Assembly: GCF_020181035.1 (NCBI RefSeq)
Contig: NZ_JAIQYY010000009.1
Span: forward strand, 62,001 to 126,000
Reading direction: 5' to 3'
Length of the DNA: 64,000 bases
DNA from: Streptomyces sp. CoH27
Lineage (GTDB): Bacteria; Actinomycetota; Actinomycetes; Streptomycetales; Streptomycetaceae
The number at the start of each line of letters is the position of its first letter. The first letter of the stretch is position 1. Position numbers and translations under genes: made by a program. The notes beneath the pieces are model-generated. The model ran no database searches and was not told the DNA's origin. It saw only the letters and a program-made list of their open reading frames with translations. Shown in pieces: positions 57,176 through 64,000 of the stretch.

Positions 57176-58891
57176 GTGCCCACCCCCCACCCTCCTCGTC
57201 CCCCCTATCCGCCGCCCGGCGGAGATCCCGGGGAACCGGACGAGTTGCTCGCCGGTCCGCTGCGGGCCGGCTCCGACGCGGAAGGCTCGCGGTCCACCGC
57301 CCTGCTGATGGCCCGGCACTGGCAGCCGGCGCACGAGTACGCGGTCATCTGCCTGGCCATGCCCGGGCCCCTCGCCCACATGGTCACCGCCACCGCCTTC
57401 CACCAGGTCCTCGGCCGTCTCGCGCTCGGCGAACCCGCCGAGGCACTGCGGCCCCGCCTGCTGGTCACCGTCCGCGACACGGTCGTCAACTGGTCCGGCA
57501 CCGACCGGATCACCGCCGTACTGCCCGGACTCGGCAAGCCCGCCGGGGGCCGCGGTATGCGCGCCGCCAAGACGCTCATACCGGAGAACCGAGCCCTGTC
57601 CGACCGCTCCTTCCACGCCCTTCCCCGGCTGGAGCAGGCGCTGCTGTGGCACACCGAGGTCGAGGCCGAGCCGGTCACCGTGCCCGCCGCGCTGCTCGGC
57701 CTGGACGCCGACAGCGCGACGGCCGCGCTGGAGCAGGCGCGGGACAAGTTCCGCGAAGGCCTGGTCCGCGCCCACCGGGAACTCGCCCCCGGCAAGGACT
57801 GCCGCTACTACAACCGCCTGCTCGACGTCCCGATCCGCCGGGGCGGTGCCCTGCTGCCCGACGTCCAGGAACATCTGGCCGCCTGTGCCTACTGCCGGCA
57901 CGCCGCCGAGCAACTCGGCCACGCCGACGCGGCCCTGGGCGTGCTGCTCGCCGAGGCCGTGCTCGGCTGGGGTGCCCGCCGCTACCTCGACTCCCGCCCC
58001 GGCCGCCGCCCCGGTCCCGCCCGCGGCGGCTCCCGGCGCTCCGGCGGCCGGCGGCGCGGCGGAGACAAGCCCGGGCTGTTCGCGCGCGCCACCGGGAGCG
58101 GCTCCGCGGGGCGCGGCGACGGGCACGGCCGGGTGTCCCGCGGCCGGCGGCGCGGCGGCGACGAGCCCGGACCGCTCGCCCGGATCCCGGCGGCCGTACT
58201 GCGCGCACCCGTCACCGCGCTGTCGTCCCGGACGCTGCTCACCGGCGTCGGCGTGGCCTCGGCCGGGCTGCTCGCGACCGTGCTGGCGATCAGCATGTGG
58301 CCGGACGGCGGCGACGGCACCGACCCGGTCGCCTCCACCAGCGCCGTTCCCGGCGGCCCGTCCGCGCCCACCTCCGCCACCGCCCCCGGTACCGCCGGTC
58401 TGCCCACGTCCGGACGGCCCGCCCGGCTACGCAACGCCGACGCCGACCTGTGCCTGGACGTCAAGGGCACCCCGCGCGCCGGGGCGGGTGCGGTGCTGGC
58501 CGTGTGCTCCTCGGCGGCCACCCAGCAGTGGACGTACGACGCCGACGGGCTGCTGCGCAGCGCGGCCGGTCCGGACCTGTGCCTGGACTCGCACGCCGAC
58601 GCCGGGGTGGTGATCCTCGGCAGCTGCGCCGGTGCGGGCTCCGCGCGGGCGAACGACGTGCGCTACGACCGCAGCGCCGAGGGCGAGTTGCTGCCCCGCT
58701 GGGACCGCACCCTCGCCCTCGCCGCCGCGGGCGCCACCCCGGGCGCCGACCTCGTCGTCAAGGTCCGGGACCACTCGGCCGGCCAGCGCTGGGTCACCGA
58801 CGCGCCGGCGGCGAGCCCCGGCTCCCTGTCCATCGCGGGAACGGGCGGGCCGTCCCCGCAGCCGGCCGGGCTGCCGGAGAAGGACACCTGA
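57176..58891 (+). CDS. ECF sigma-like / zinc-finger / transmembrane / ricin-lectin fusion protein, copy 2
   Basis: A 571-residue paralogue of 40767-43178 with the same order of parts. The sigma-like region (about 35-215) contains HWQPAHEYAVICLA, RPRLLVTVRDTVVNW and LEQALLWHTEVEAEPVTVPAALLGLD. The finger is H233-x3-C237-x2-C240, followed by the shared LLAEAVLGWGARRYLDSR. The linker is short and Arg/Gly-rich instead of nonapeptide repeats. A membrane helix spans about 352-375 and the ricin-type domain about 415-550 (QQWTYDADG, QRWVTD). The N-terminus is Pro-rich. The GTG at 57176 follows AAAGGA. It presumably senses a glycan outside the cell. Confidence 0.75.
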   Translation: MPTPHPPRPPYPPPGGDPGEPDELLAGPLRAGSDAEGSRSTALLMARHWQPAHEYAVICLAMPGPLAHMVTATAFHQVLGRLALGEPAEALRPRLLVTVRDTVVNWSGTDRITAVLPGLGKPAGGRGMRAAKTLIPENRALSDRSFHALPRLEQALLWHTEVEAEPVTVPAALLGLDADSATAALEQARDKFREGLVRAHRELAPGKDCRYYNRLLDVPIRRGGALLPDVQEHLAACAYCRHAAEQLGHADAALGVLLAEAVLGWGARRYLDSRPGRRPGPARGGSRRSGGRRRGGDKPGLFARATGSGSAGRGDGHGRVSRGRRRGGDEPGPLARIPAAVLRAPVTALSSRTLLTGVGVASAGLLATVLAISMWPDGGDGTDPVASTSAVPGGPSAPTSATAPGTAGLPTSGRPARLRNADADLCLDVKGTPRAGAGAVLAVCSSAATQQWTYDADGLLRSAAGPDLCLDSHADAGVVILGSCAGAGSARANDVRYDRSAEGELLPRWDRTLALAAAGATPGADLVVKVRDHSAGQRWVTDAPAASPGSLSIAGTGGPSPQPAGLPEKDT

Positions 58892-58897
58892 GACACC

Positions 58898-58924
58898 GCC
58901 GGTGGCGGGCCGACCGCCACCGGC
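58898..58924. terminator. Hairpin terminator between convergent genes
   Basis: GCCGGTGGCGG (58898-58908) pairs perfectly with CCGCCACCGGC (58914-58924) around a 5-base loop, between the convergent fusion and oxidase genes. It can serve both strands. Confidence 0.65.
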
Positions 58925-58934
58925 CACGGCAGGC

Positions 58935-60104
58935 TCAGACAGGCTCCTCGACGAGGTCGGCCGCCGACACCGTCCCCGGGGCGCGGTGCCCGGACAGCGC
59001 GAGCGTGAGGTCGAACTCGGCGAGCAGACACCGGATGACGTGCTCCACGCCCGCCTGGCCGTCCAGCCCGAGCCCGTAGACGTACGGCCGGCCGACCAGC
59101 ACCGCCCGCGCGCCCAGGGCCAGCGCCTTGAACACGTCGTCGCCGGTGCGCACCCCGCTGTCGAACAGCACCGTCAGCCGGTCGCCGACCGCGTCCGCGA
59201 CCCGGGGCAGTGCGTCGGCCGCGGCGACCGAGCCGGCCACCTGCCGGCCGCCGTGGTTGGAGACCACCACGCCGTCCATCCCGGCGTCGGCGGCCTGCCG
59301 GGCGTCGTCCGGGTGCAGCACACCCTTGAGGAGGATCGGACCGTCCCAGTGCGCGCGCAGGAAGGCCAGGTCCGGCCAGGTCTTGCCCGGATCCCCGAAC
59401 AGCCCGAGGAAGCGCAGCACCGCCGCGTTCGGATCCTCCTCCACGGACCGCTCCAGCCCCGCCCGGAAGGCCGGGTCGGTGAAGTAGTTGGCGGTGCCCA
59501 CCCCGTGCAGGAACGGCAGATACGCCTGGTCCAGGTCGCGGGGCCGCCACGCCAGCAGCTGGGTGTCCAGGGTGACGACCAGCACCGAGAACCCGGCCGC
59601 CTTCGCCCGGTCGAGGAAACTCCGGGTCACCTCGCGGTCCTTGCCCCAGTACAGCTGGAACCACCGCTCGGCGTCCCCCATCGCCTCGGCCACCCGCTCC
59701 ATCGGCGTGCTCGACGCCGACGACAGGATGTACGGCACGCCCTGCGCGGCGGCGGCCCGGGCGGCGGCCAGTTCGGCGTCCGGATGCATGATGCCCAGCA
59801 CGCCGACGGGTGCCAGCGCCAGCGGCGCCGGCAGGGAGCGCCCGAGCACCTCGACGGACAGCTCCCGCTCGCCGACGTCCCGCAGCATGCGGGGCACGAT
59901 CCGGCGCCGGGCGAGCGCGGCCCGGTTGGCGCGGGCCGTGCTCCCGTCGCCCGCACTGCCCGCCACATACCCCATCGGGCCCGGGGCGAGCCGGTGTTCG
60001 GCCAGCTCCTCCAACCGGGTCAGATCGGTGGGCAGACGCGGCACGGCACCCGTCATCCCGTTCAGATAGATCTCGTACTGGAAGTCGGCCCAGTGCTTCG
60101 CCAT
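58935..60104 (-). CDS. FMN-dependent alpha-hydroxy-acid oxidase (lactate 2-monooxygenase-like)
   Basis: A 389-residue TIM-barrel flavoenzyme. Family marks are MGYVAGSAGDGSTARANRAA, PLALAPVGVLGIMHPDAE, YILSSASSTPME, WFQLYWGKDRE, GPILLKGVLHPDDARQAADAGMDGVVVSNHGGRQ (catalytic His and Arg) and VLFDSGVRTGDDVFKALALGARAVLVGRPYVYGL. The opening AKHWADFQYEIYLNGMTG is typical of lactate 2-monooxygenases, which convert lactate to acetate and CO2. An 8-bp tandem repeat and a dyad lie just upstream. Confidence 0.9.
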   Translation of the reverse strand: MAKHWADFQYEIYLNGMTGAVPRLPTDLTRLEELAEHRLAPGPMGYVAGSAGDGSTARANRAALARRRIVPRMLRDVGERELSVEVLGRSLPAPLALAPVGVLGIMHPDAELAAARAAAAQGVPYILSSASSTPMERVAEAMGDAERWFQLYWGKDREVTRSFLDRAKAAGFSVLVVTLDTQLLAWRPRDLDQAYLPFLHGVGTANYFTDPAFRAGLERSVEEDPNAAVLRFLGLFGDPGKTWPDLAFLRAHWDGPILLKGVLHPDDARQAADAGMDGVVVSNHGGRQVAGSVAAADALPRVADAVGDRLTVLFDSGVRTGDDVFKALALGARAVLVGRPYVYGLGLDGQAGVEHVIRCLLAEFDLTLALSGHRAPGTVSAADLVEEPV

Positions 60105-60124
60105 CCGGTCGTCCGCCTCTCGTC

Positions 60125-60162
60125 GCTGAGGAGCTGAGGAGCTGAGGAGCTGAGGAGCTGAG
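60125..60162. repeat. 8-bp tandem repeat (GCTGAGGA) upstream of the oxidase
   Basis: Four complete GCTGAGGA units plus six bases lie 21-58 bases upstream of the oxidase ATG, in its probable leader or core promoter. The copies are identical, so slippage could change the spacing of promoter elements. Confidence 0.8.
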
Positions 60163-60191
60163 CGTGCGTGCAGACCGACGATACGTGATCA

Positions 60192-60217
60192 CTTCATGAA
60201 CACAAGGAGTCATGAAG
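60192..60217. promoter_or_regulatory. CTTCATGA-N10-TCATGAAG operator-like dyad
   Basis: A perfect 8-base inverted repeat with a 10-base spacer, 88 bases upstream of the oxidase start. The rest of the 392-base region to the inhibitor gene (60105-60496) contains no gene; it is AT-richer and likely holds both promoters. Confidence 0.5.
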
Positions 60218-60496
60218 GGGCTTGAAGGGGGCAAGGTCGGAATGTTTCAGGACGATTAACGAGGCGCTGATTTCCGGCCATTGAATCGCTTAGACCGGGC
60301 GGAACCCGCTCTGTTCCTGGGTCACGGTGTGCGAATTCCGTGACATCACGCCACTGATTCAACACGAAAGGTTACCGAAATCCATGCGTTGGATGTGTGT
60401 TTCCCCGGTGGACTCGGCAGAGTGGCGCTCGCCGCTCCGGCGCCCCACCTGGGCCCGGGCCGGCACCTCGTCTGTTCGAGCGGAAGGATGCACACA

Positions 60497-60931
60497 ATGC
60501 GGAACACCGCGCGCTGGGCAGCGGCCCTCGGCCTCACGGCCGCCGCCGTCTGCGGACCCCTGGCCGGGGCCGCCGTCGCTGCGCCGGGCGTCGCCCCGTC
60601 GTCGCTCTACGCCCCCTCGGCGCTGGTCCTCACCGTGGGCCACGGCAACGACGCGGCCACGGCCACCCCCGAGCGCGCCGTCACCCTCGCCTGCGAGCCC
60701 ACGCCCTCCGGCACCCACCCCGATGCGGCCCGAGCCTGCGCCGAACTGCGCGGCACCGGCGGGGACTTCAACGCGCTGCGGCCGGCCGAGGGCGTGTGGT
60801 GCTCCAAGCTGTACGACCCGGTCGTCGTCACCGTCCAGGGCGTCTGGCAGGGCCAACGCGTCTCCTACGACCGGACCTTCGGCAACGCCTGCATGAAGGA
60901 CTCCGTGGGCGACGGCGTCTTCTCCTTCTAG
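60497..60931 (+). CDS. Streptomyces subtilisin inhibitor (SSI) family protease inhibitor, P1 lysine
   Basis: A 144-residue secreted inhibitor. A signal peptide (RWAAALGLTAAAVCGPLAGAAVAA) is followed by the SSI domain: APSALVLTVGHG, VTLACEP, the disulfide partner ARACAEL, and the reactive-site loop VWCSKLYDPVVVTVQGVWQGQRVSYDRTFGNAC, ending GVFSF. By comparison with SSI (reactive bond Met73-Val74 in CPMVYDP), the scissile bond here is K104-L105. P1 lysine favours trypsin-like proteases. The ATG at 60497 has GGAAGG 9 bases upstream; the ATG at 60488 overlaps that site. Confidence 0.92.
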   Translation: MRNTARWAAALGLTAAAVCGPLAGAAVAAPGVAPSSLYAPSALVLTVGHGNDAATATPERAVTLACEPTPSGTHPDAARACAELRGTGGDFNALRPAEGVWCSKLYDPVVVTVQGVWQGQRVSYDRTFGNACMKDSVGDGVFSF

Positions 60932-61312
60932 GAGTTCGCCGTCCAGGACCGGGATCGCCCGGCCCCGTACGCGCCGGAACAGGTCCGTGACTGGGGAGTG
61001 CGGCCACTGCGGCGGGGGACGAGCGATCTCGCACCGGGACCGACGGGCGGAGTGGGGCCGCCCGCCGGCTTCCGGGCACACAGCCGCTCCCCGGGGAAGG
61101 CCCGTGGGGGGCCCGACCCGGGGAGCGGCGAAAAAACACCGGTTTCAACCGATGCCGTCCGCCCTGTGCCGATGACTCGTGTCGGACGCCGGGACGCGGC
61201 GGGCACACAGAGCGACACGGCGCAGCCGTCCCGCGGGGACCGCCGCCGTGACGGGCCGAGGGGCCGCCGTCTCCCTGCTGACGGCGGCCCCTCGGGCTCA
61301 TGGTTCCGGCGG
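60932..61312. other. 381-base intergenic region between convergent genes
   Basis: No gene found. It contains an unusual A-run (near 61130) next to CGGTTTCAACCG, and the strong hairpin at 61258-61293. Confidence 0.6.
61258..61293. terminator. Strong bidirectional hairpin terminator
   Basis: GAGGGGCCGCCGTC (61258-61271) pairs perfectly over 14 bases with GACGGCGGCCCCTC (61280-61293) around an 8-base loop, 20 bases past the exporter stop codon. Confidence 0.7.
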
Positions 61313-62827
61313 TCACATGTGGACGACCGGAGCGGCTCCCGCGTCCTGCTGCGGCACCCCGCGCCGGTAGAGCAGGAAGGCGATCAGCGCGCCTGCCGCG
61401 AAGAGGCCCGCGGACCACCAGAAGGCGGTCGTGTAGCTCTCGATGGTCGCCTGCGCCTGCACCAGTTTGCTGGTGGCGTCCTTGCCGGACAGGTAGTTCG
61501 CGGCGGCCGTCGAGGCGAGGGTGTTCAGCAGCGCCGTTCCGATCGAACCGCCCACCTGCTGCATGGCGTTGACGGTGGCGGAGGCCACGCCCGCGTCCTC
61601 CGCCGCGACCCCGCCGGTGGCCAGCTGCATGGCCGTCGGCATGACCAGGCCGAGGCCGACGCCGATCACGATCAGCTGGGGCAGCACCGCGCTCGCGTAG
61701 TGCGCGCCGAGGCTGATGCCGGTCAGCCAGGCCATGCCGGCCGCGGCGATCGCGAAGCCCAGCGGGATGACCGCCTTCGGGCCGATCCGGGGCAGCAGCA
61801 TGGTGCTGCCGGCCTGCGCGGTCACCATCAGCGCGCCGACCATCGGCAGGAACGCCACGCCCGTCTTCGTGGGGCTGAAGCCGAGGTTGAGCTGGAGGTA
61901 GTAGGTCAGGAAGAGGAACACGCCGAACATGCCCGCGCCGCTGATCAGCACCGCGAGGTAGGAGGCGGCGCGGTTGCGGTCCAGCAGGATGCGCAGCGGC
62001 AGCAGCGGGTGCGCGGTCCGGGTCTGCCACCAGGCGAAGGCGGCGAGCAGCAGACCGCCGGCGATCAGGAAGCCCCAGGTGAGCGGCGAACCCCAGTCGT
62101 GCGTCTCGGCGTTGGAGAAGCCGTAGACCAGGGCGAACAGTCCGGCGGCGACCAGGACCGTGCCCGGCACGTCGAGCTTGGCGCCGGCGGCGTCACGGTG
62201 GTTGCTCAGCAGGAGCCAGCCGCCCGCGAAGGCGACGACGGCGATGGCCACGTTCACGTACAGGGTCCAGCGCCAGTCGAACGCGTCGGTCAGCACACCG
62301 CCGAGCAGCAGGCCCACCGCGCCGCCGGCGCCGGCGATCGCGCCGTACACGCTGAAGGCGCGGGCCCGCTCCCGGGCGTCCGTGAAGGTGGTGTTGAGCA
62401 GCGACAGCGCGGCGGGCGCGAGCAGGGCGCCGAAGGCTCCCTGGAGGGCGCGGGCGATCACCAGCATGGTGAAGCCGTTCGCGGCGCCGCCGAGCGCGGA
62501 GGCTCCGGCGAAGCCGACGACACCGACGAGGAAGGCGGGCTTGCGGCCGAAGAGGTCGGCGATGCGTCCGCCGAGCAGCAGCAAGGAGGCGAAGGCCAGC
62601 GCGTACGCCGTCACGATCCACTGCCGGCTGCCGTCGGAGAAGCCGAGGTCGGTCTGGGCGGACGGCAGGGCGATGTTCACGATCGTGGCGTCGAGGACGA
62701 CCATCAGCTGCGCGACGGCGACGACCGCGAGGATCCACCACCGCTTCGCCGGGGCCGCGCTCACTTCGGCCTTGTCGATCGCCTCGGCTCCGGCGCGGGA
62801 GCCCTCGGCCAGGGTCTTCTGGGACAT
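61313..62827 (-). CDS. MFS drug exporter, DHA2 (EmrB/QacA) family
   Basis: A 504-residue protein with fourteen predicted membrane helices. Marks are motif D1 LMVVLDATIVNIALPSAQTDLG, motif A GGRIADLFGRKPAFLVGVVGF and motif C GAIAGAGGAVGLLLGGVLTD. Such proton antiporters export drugs, dyes or natural products. GGAG precedes the ATG at 62827. Two strong operator dyads overlap the likely promoter, so expression is tightly controlled by a regulator not encoded next to it. Confidence 0.92.
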   Translation of the reverse strand: MSQKTLAEGSRAGAEAIDKAEVSAAPAKRWWILAVVAVAQLMVVLDATIVNIALPSAQTDLGFSDGSRQWIVTAYALAFASLLLLGGRIADLFGRKPAFLVGVVGFAGASALGGAANGFTMLVIARALQGAFGALLAPAALSLLNTTFTDARERARAFSVYGAIAGAGGAVGLLLGGVLTDAFDWRWTLYVNVAIAVVAFAGGWLLLSNHRDAAGAKLDVPGTVLVAAGLFALVYGFSNAETHDWGSPLTWGFLIAGGLLLAAFAWWQTRTAHPLLPLRILLDRNRAASYLAVLISGAGMFGVFLFLTYYLQLNLGFSPTKTGVAFLPMVGALMVTAQAGSTMLLPRIGPKAVIPLGFAIAAAGMAWLTGISLGAHYASAVLPQLIVIGVGLGLVMPTAMQLATGGVAAEDAGVASATVNAMQQVGGSIGTALLNTLASTAAANYLSGKDATSKLVQAQATIESYTTAFWWSAGLFAAGALIAFLLYRRGVPQQDAGAAPVVHM

Positions 62828-62876
62828 GAACCACTCCAGGGAAGTCGTCCGGGGTGCGGAAGTGAACGGCACATAA

Positions 62877-62938
62877 ACGAAACTGTTTCGTACACATCGA
62901 GCGTAGAATACTTTCAGCGAAACGGCAACGTTTCGCTG
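62877..62938 (-). promoter_or_regulatory. Exporter promoter with two GAAAC/GTTTC operators
   Basis: On the minus strand TTGCCG (62923-62928), a 17-base spacer and TACGCT (62900-62905) form a likely promoter. Operator 1 (62915-62938) has perfect arms CAGCGAAACG and CGTTTCGCTG around GCAA and covers the -35. Operator 2 (62877-62891) is ACGAAAC-T-GTTTCGT, near the start site. The shape suits a TetR-type repressor. Confidence 0.75.
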
Positions 62939-63002
62939 GATTCCATGGAGTGCCCCGGCCGGGTGTGCCACGGCGGCGGCGAGTTGCCCGGAGCGCGCCA
63001 GG

Positions 63003-63872
63003 ATGGATGAATCGCCTCAGGAGAGCGTGGCGGCAGCGAGCCCGGGAGGAGCCGTGAAGCGGTGGCGGCGCGGCCTGCACCGCGCCTGGGAGTGGCTCAG
63101 GGTGCGGGCCCTGATCGAGCACGGCCGGGAGCTGGAACTGATGCACCGGGCCATGGGATTCGCCACGCTCGCCCTGGTGACGCTGGCACCGCTGCTGATC
63201 GTGGTCGCTGCCGCCGACCCCCTGGCGCGGGGCGGTTTCGCCTCCTGGCTCACCGACGGCATGGGTTTGTCCGGGACGTCCGCCCACGCGCTCACCGACG
63301 TCATCAGCCCGCCGCGCAACGTCGTCGGCACGACCAGCGCCTTCGGCCTCGTCCTGCTCGGCGTGTTCGGCGTGACCTTCGGCGGCAGTGTGCAGAACGC
63401 CTACGAGCGGATCTGGGGCGTGGCCGCCGGACCCTGGCACCGGTTGTGGCGGCAGGCGACCTGGCTGCTGGTGCTCACCGCCTACCTCTACCAGGAGGCG
63501 GCCACGAAGGCCGCAGTGCCCGGCAGCCAGCGGGTCGTGCTGTCAGCCGTGACGGGCGTGGTCTTCTTCTGGTGGGGGCAGCGCTTCCTGCTGGGCGGCC
63601 AGGTCCACTGGCGTTCCCTGCTGCCGGGCGCCGTCGCCACCGTCCTCGGCCTGGTCGGCCTGCGCGCGTTCTCCTACCTCGTCTTCACCCCGCTGATCGT
63701 CACCAACGCGCTCAGCTACGGCGCCGTCGGCACCGTCCTCGTGGTCGAGTCCTGGCTGATCGGCGTCGGGTTCGTCATCTACGGCGGTGCCCTGTTCGGC
63801 CGCTGGTTCGTCGAGCACCACTGGCTTCCGTCCCACCACCAGCTGCCCGAGGACGAGTGCGAGGAGCCCTAG
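63003..63872 (+). CDS. YihY/virulence factor BrkB-like membrane protein
   Basis: A 289-residue protein with about six membrane helices, in the YihY/BrkB pattern: GFATLALVTLAPLLIVVAAADP, SAFGLVLLGVFGVTFGGSVQNAYERIWGV, WRQATWLLVLTAYLY, AVTGVVFFWWGQRFLLGG, WRSLLPGAVATVLGLVGLRAFSYLVFTPLI and the last helix VVESWLIGVGFVIYGGALFG. Its role is not established. The ATG at 63003 lacks a clear ribosome binding site; GTG at 63027 (AGGAG) or 63054 (GGGAGG) may be the real start, giving a shorter N-terminus. It is divergent from the exporter. Confidence 0.75.
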   Translation: MDESPQESVAAASPGGAVKRWRRGLHRAWEWLRVRALIEHGRELELMHRAMGFATLALVTLAPLLIVVAAADPLARGGFASWLTDGMGLSGTSAHALTDVISPPRNVVGTTSAFGLVLLGVFGVTFGGSVQNAYERIWGVAAGPWHRLWRQATWLLVLTAYLYQEAATKAAVPGSQRVVLSAVTGVVFFWWGQRFLLGGQVHWRSLLPGAVATVLGLVGLRAFSYLVFTPLIVTNALSYGAVGTVLVVESWLIGVGFVIYGGALFGRWFVEHHWLPSHHQLPEDECEEP

Positions 63873-63874
63873 CC

Positions 63875-64000
63875 CTAGGCCAGCTGCCTGCGCACCAGCT
63901 CGTGCAGCCGGCCGCCGGTGTCGGCGAGCAGCTCGGCCGGGTTGCCCTGCTGGACGACCTTGCCGTCCTCCATCACGATCACCCGGTCGGCGTCCAGGAC
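63875..64000 (-). CDS. C-terminal end of an ABC transporter ATP-binding protein (partial)
   Basis: Only the last 41 residues lie in the window: VLDADRVIVMEDGKVVQQGN, then PAELLADTGGRLHELVRRQL and a final Ala. This is the end of an ABC ATPase of the exporter (MsbA or multidrug) type, just after the H-loop. Its stop codon is 3 bases from that of the convergent BrkB-like gene. The remainder is beyond base 64000. Confidence 0.8.
   Translation of the reverse strand, partial: VLDADRVIVMEDGKVVQQGNPAELLADTGGRLHELVRRQLA

Noticed and set aside
60389..60496. Upstream extension of the subtilisin inhibitor
   Set aside because: The extension would bury the signal peptide; the ATG at 60497 has a good ribosome binding site and begins the signal peptide.
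61120..61150. Short A-run next to CGGTTTCAACCG in the exporter-inhibitor intergenic region
   Set aside because: Looked like a possible attachment site or rho-independent tail, but there is no flanking repeat, integrase or tRNA.
1..64000. tRNA genes, CRISPR arrays, insertion sequences
   Set aside because: I looked for cloverleaf-like segments, regularly spaced direct repeats and transposase motifs and saw none.

Overview
The window is a stretch of very GC-rich actinobacterial chromosome, almost certainly Streptomyces. The evidence is third-position G/C throughout, frequent GTG starts, purine-rich ribosome binding sites, a DmdR/IdeR-type iron box, a Streptomyces subtilisin inhibitor, many TetR/ROK/AraC regulators with dyad operators, and short dispersed hairpin repeats of the kind common in that genus. 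I saw no tRNA, rRNA, insertion sequence or CRISPR array. The content (three P450s, secreted hydrolases, regulators, transporters) looks like accessory or arm-type DNA rather than a core housekeeping region.

Layout. 1-9300: end of a Cys-cluster/pentapeptide protein; a stand-alone CYP102-type P450 with a divergent TetR; an iron-box-controlled DUF2470 gene; a Tat-exported lactonase-type propeller; an FUSC-type membrane protein with an unknown partner; a CGNR regulator divergent from a quinone oxidoreductase with three operator dyads between them. 9300-18450: FBP zinc-finger protein, DUF3626 protein, PAS-LuxR regulator, a full P450-reductase fusion of the P450 BM3 type, a small-molecule kinase, a ROK regulator and an alpha/beta hydrolase. 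18450-31650: a structured intergenic region, PHP/PolX-like protein, GT39 glycosyltransferase, PRPP synthetase-like protein, STAS protein, oxidoreductase with GlxA-type regulator, APC permease plus amidohydrolase, and small redox proteins. 31650-40460: SnoaL-like protein, CYP105-type P450 with its ferredoxin, TetR with a double operator, flavoprotein, secreted proteins, aldo/keto reductase, and a PhyH dioxygenase with AraC regulator.

40460-58930 is the most interesting part. Two paralogous genes, 40767-43178 and 57176-58891, each join an ECF-sigma-like N-terminal region, an H-x3-C-x2-C anti-sigma-type zinc finger, a variable linker, one membrane helix and an external ricin-type lectin domain. 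Between them lie a universal stress protein, an ArsB-like transporter with an apparent CTG start, a polysaccharide deacetylase lipoprotein, a DUF4232 lipoprotein, a transmembrane Ser/Thr kinase divergent from an ECF sigma factor, a PAS-PAS-GAF-SpoIIE-HATPase phosphatase, a secreted GH2 enzyme, an Ogt repair protein and an RHH/Fic-like toxin-antitoxin pair. It reads as a sensing and envelope-response neighbourhood.

58930-64000: an FMN-dependent 2-hydroxyacid oxidase with an 8-bp tandem repeat upstream, a subtilisin inhibitor with lysine at the P1 site, a DHA2-type drug exporter under two strong operators with no adjacent repressor, a YihY/BrkB-like membrane protein, and the cut-off end of an ABC exporter. 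Many convergent gene pairs overlap by a few to about 40 bases, so coding density is high.
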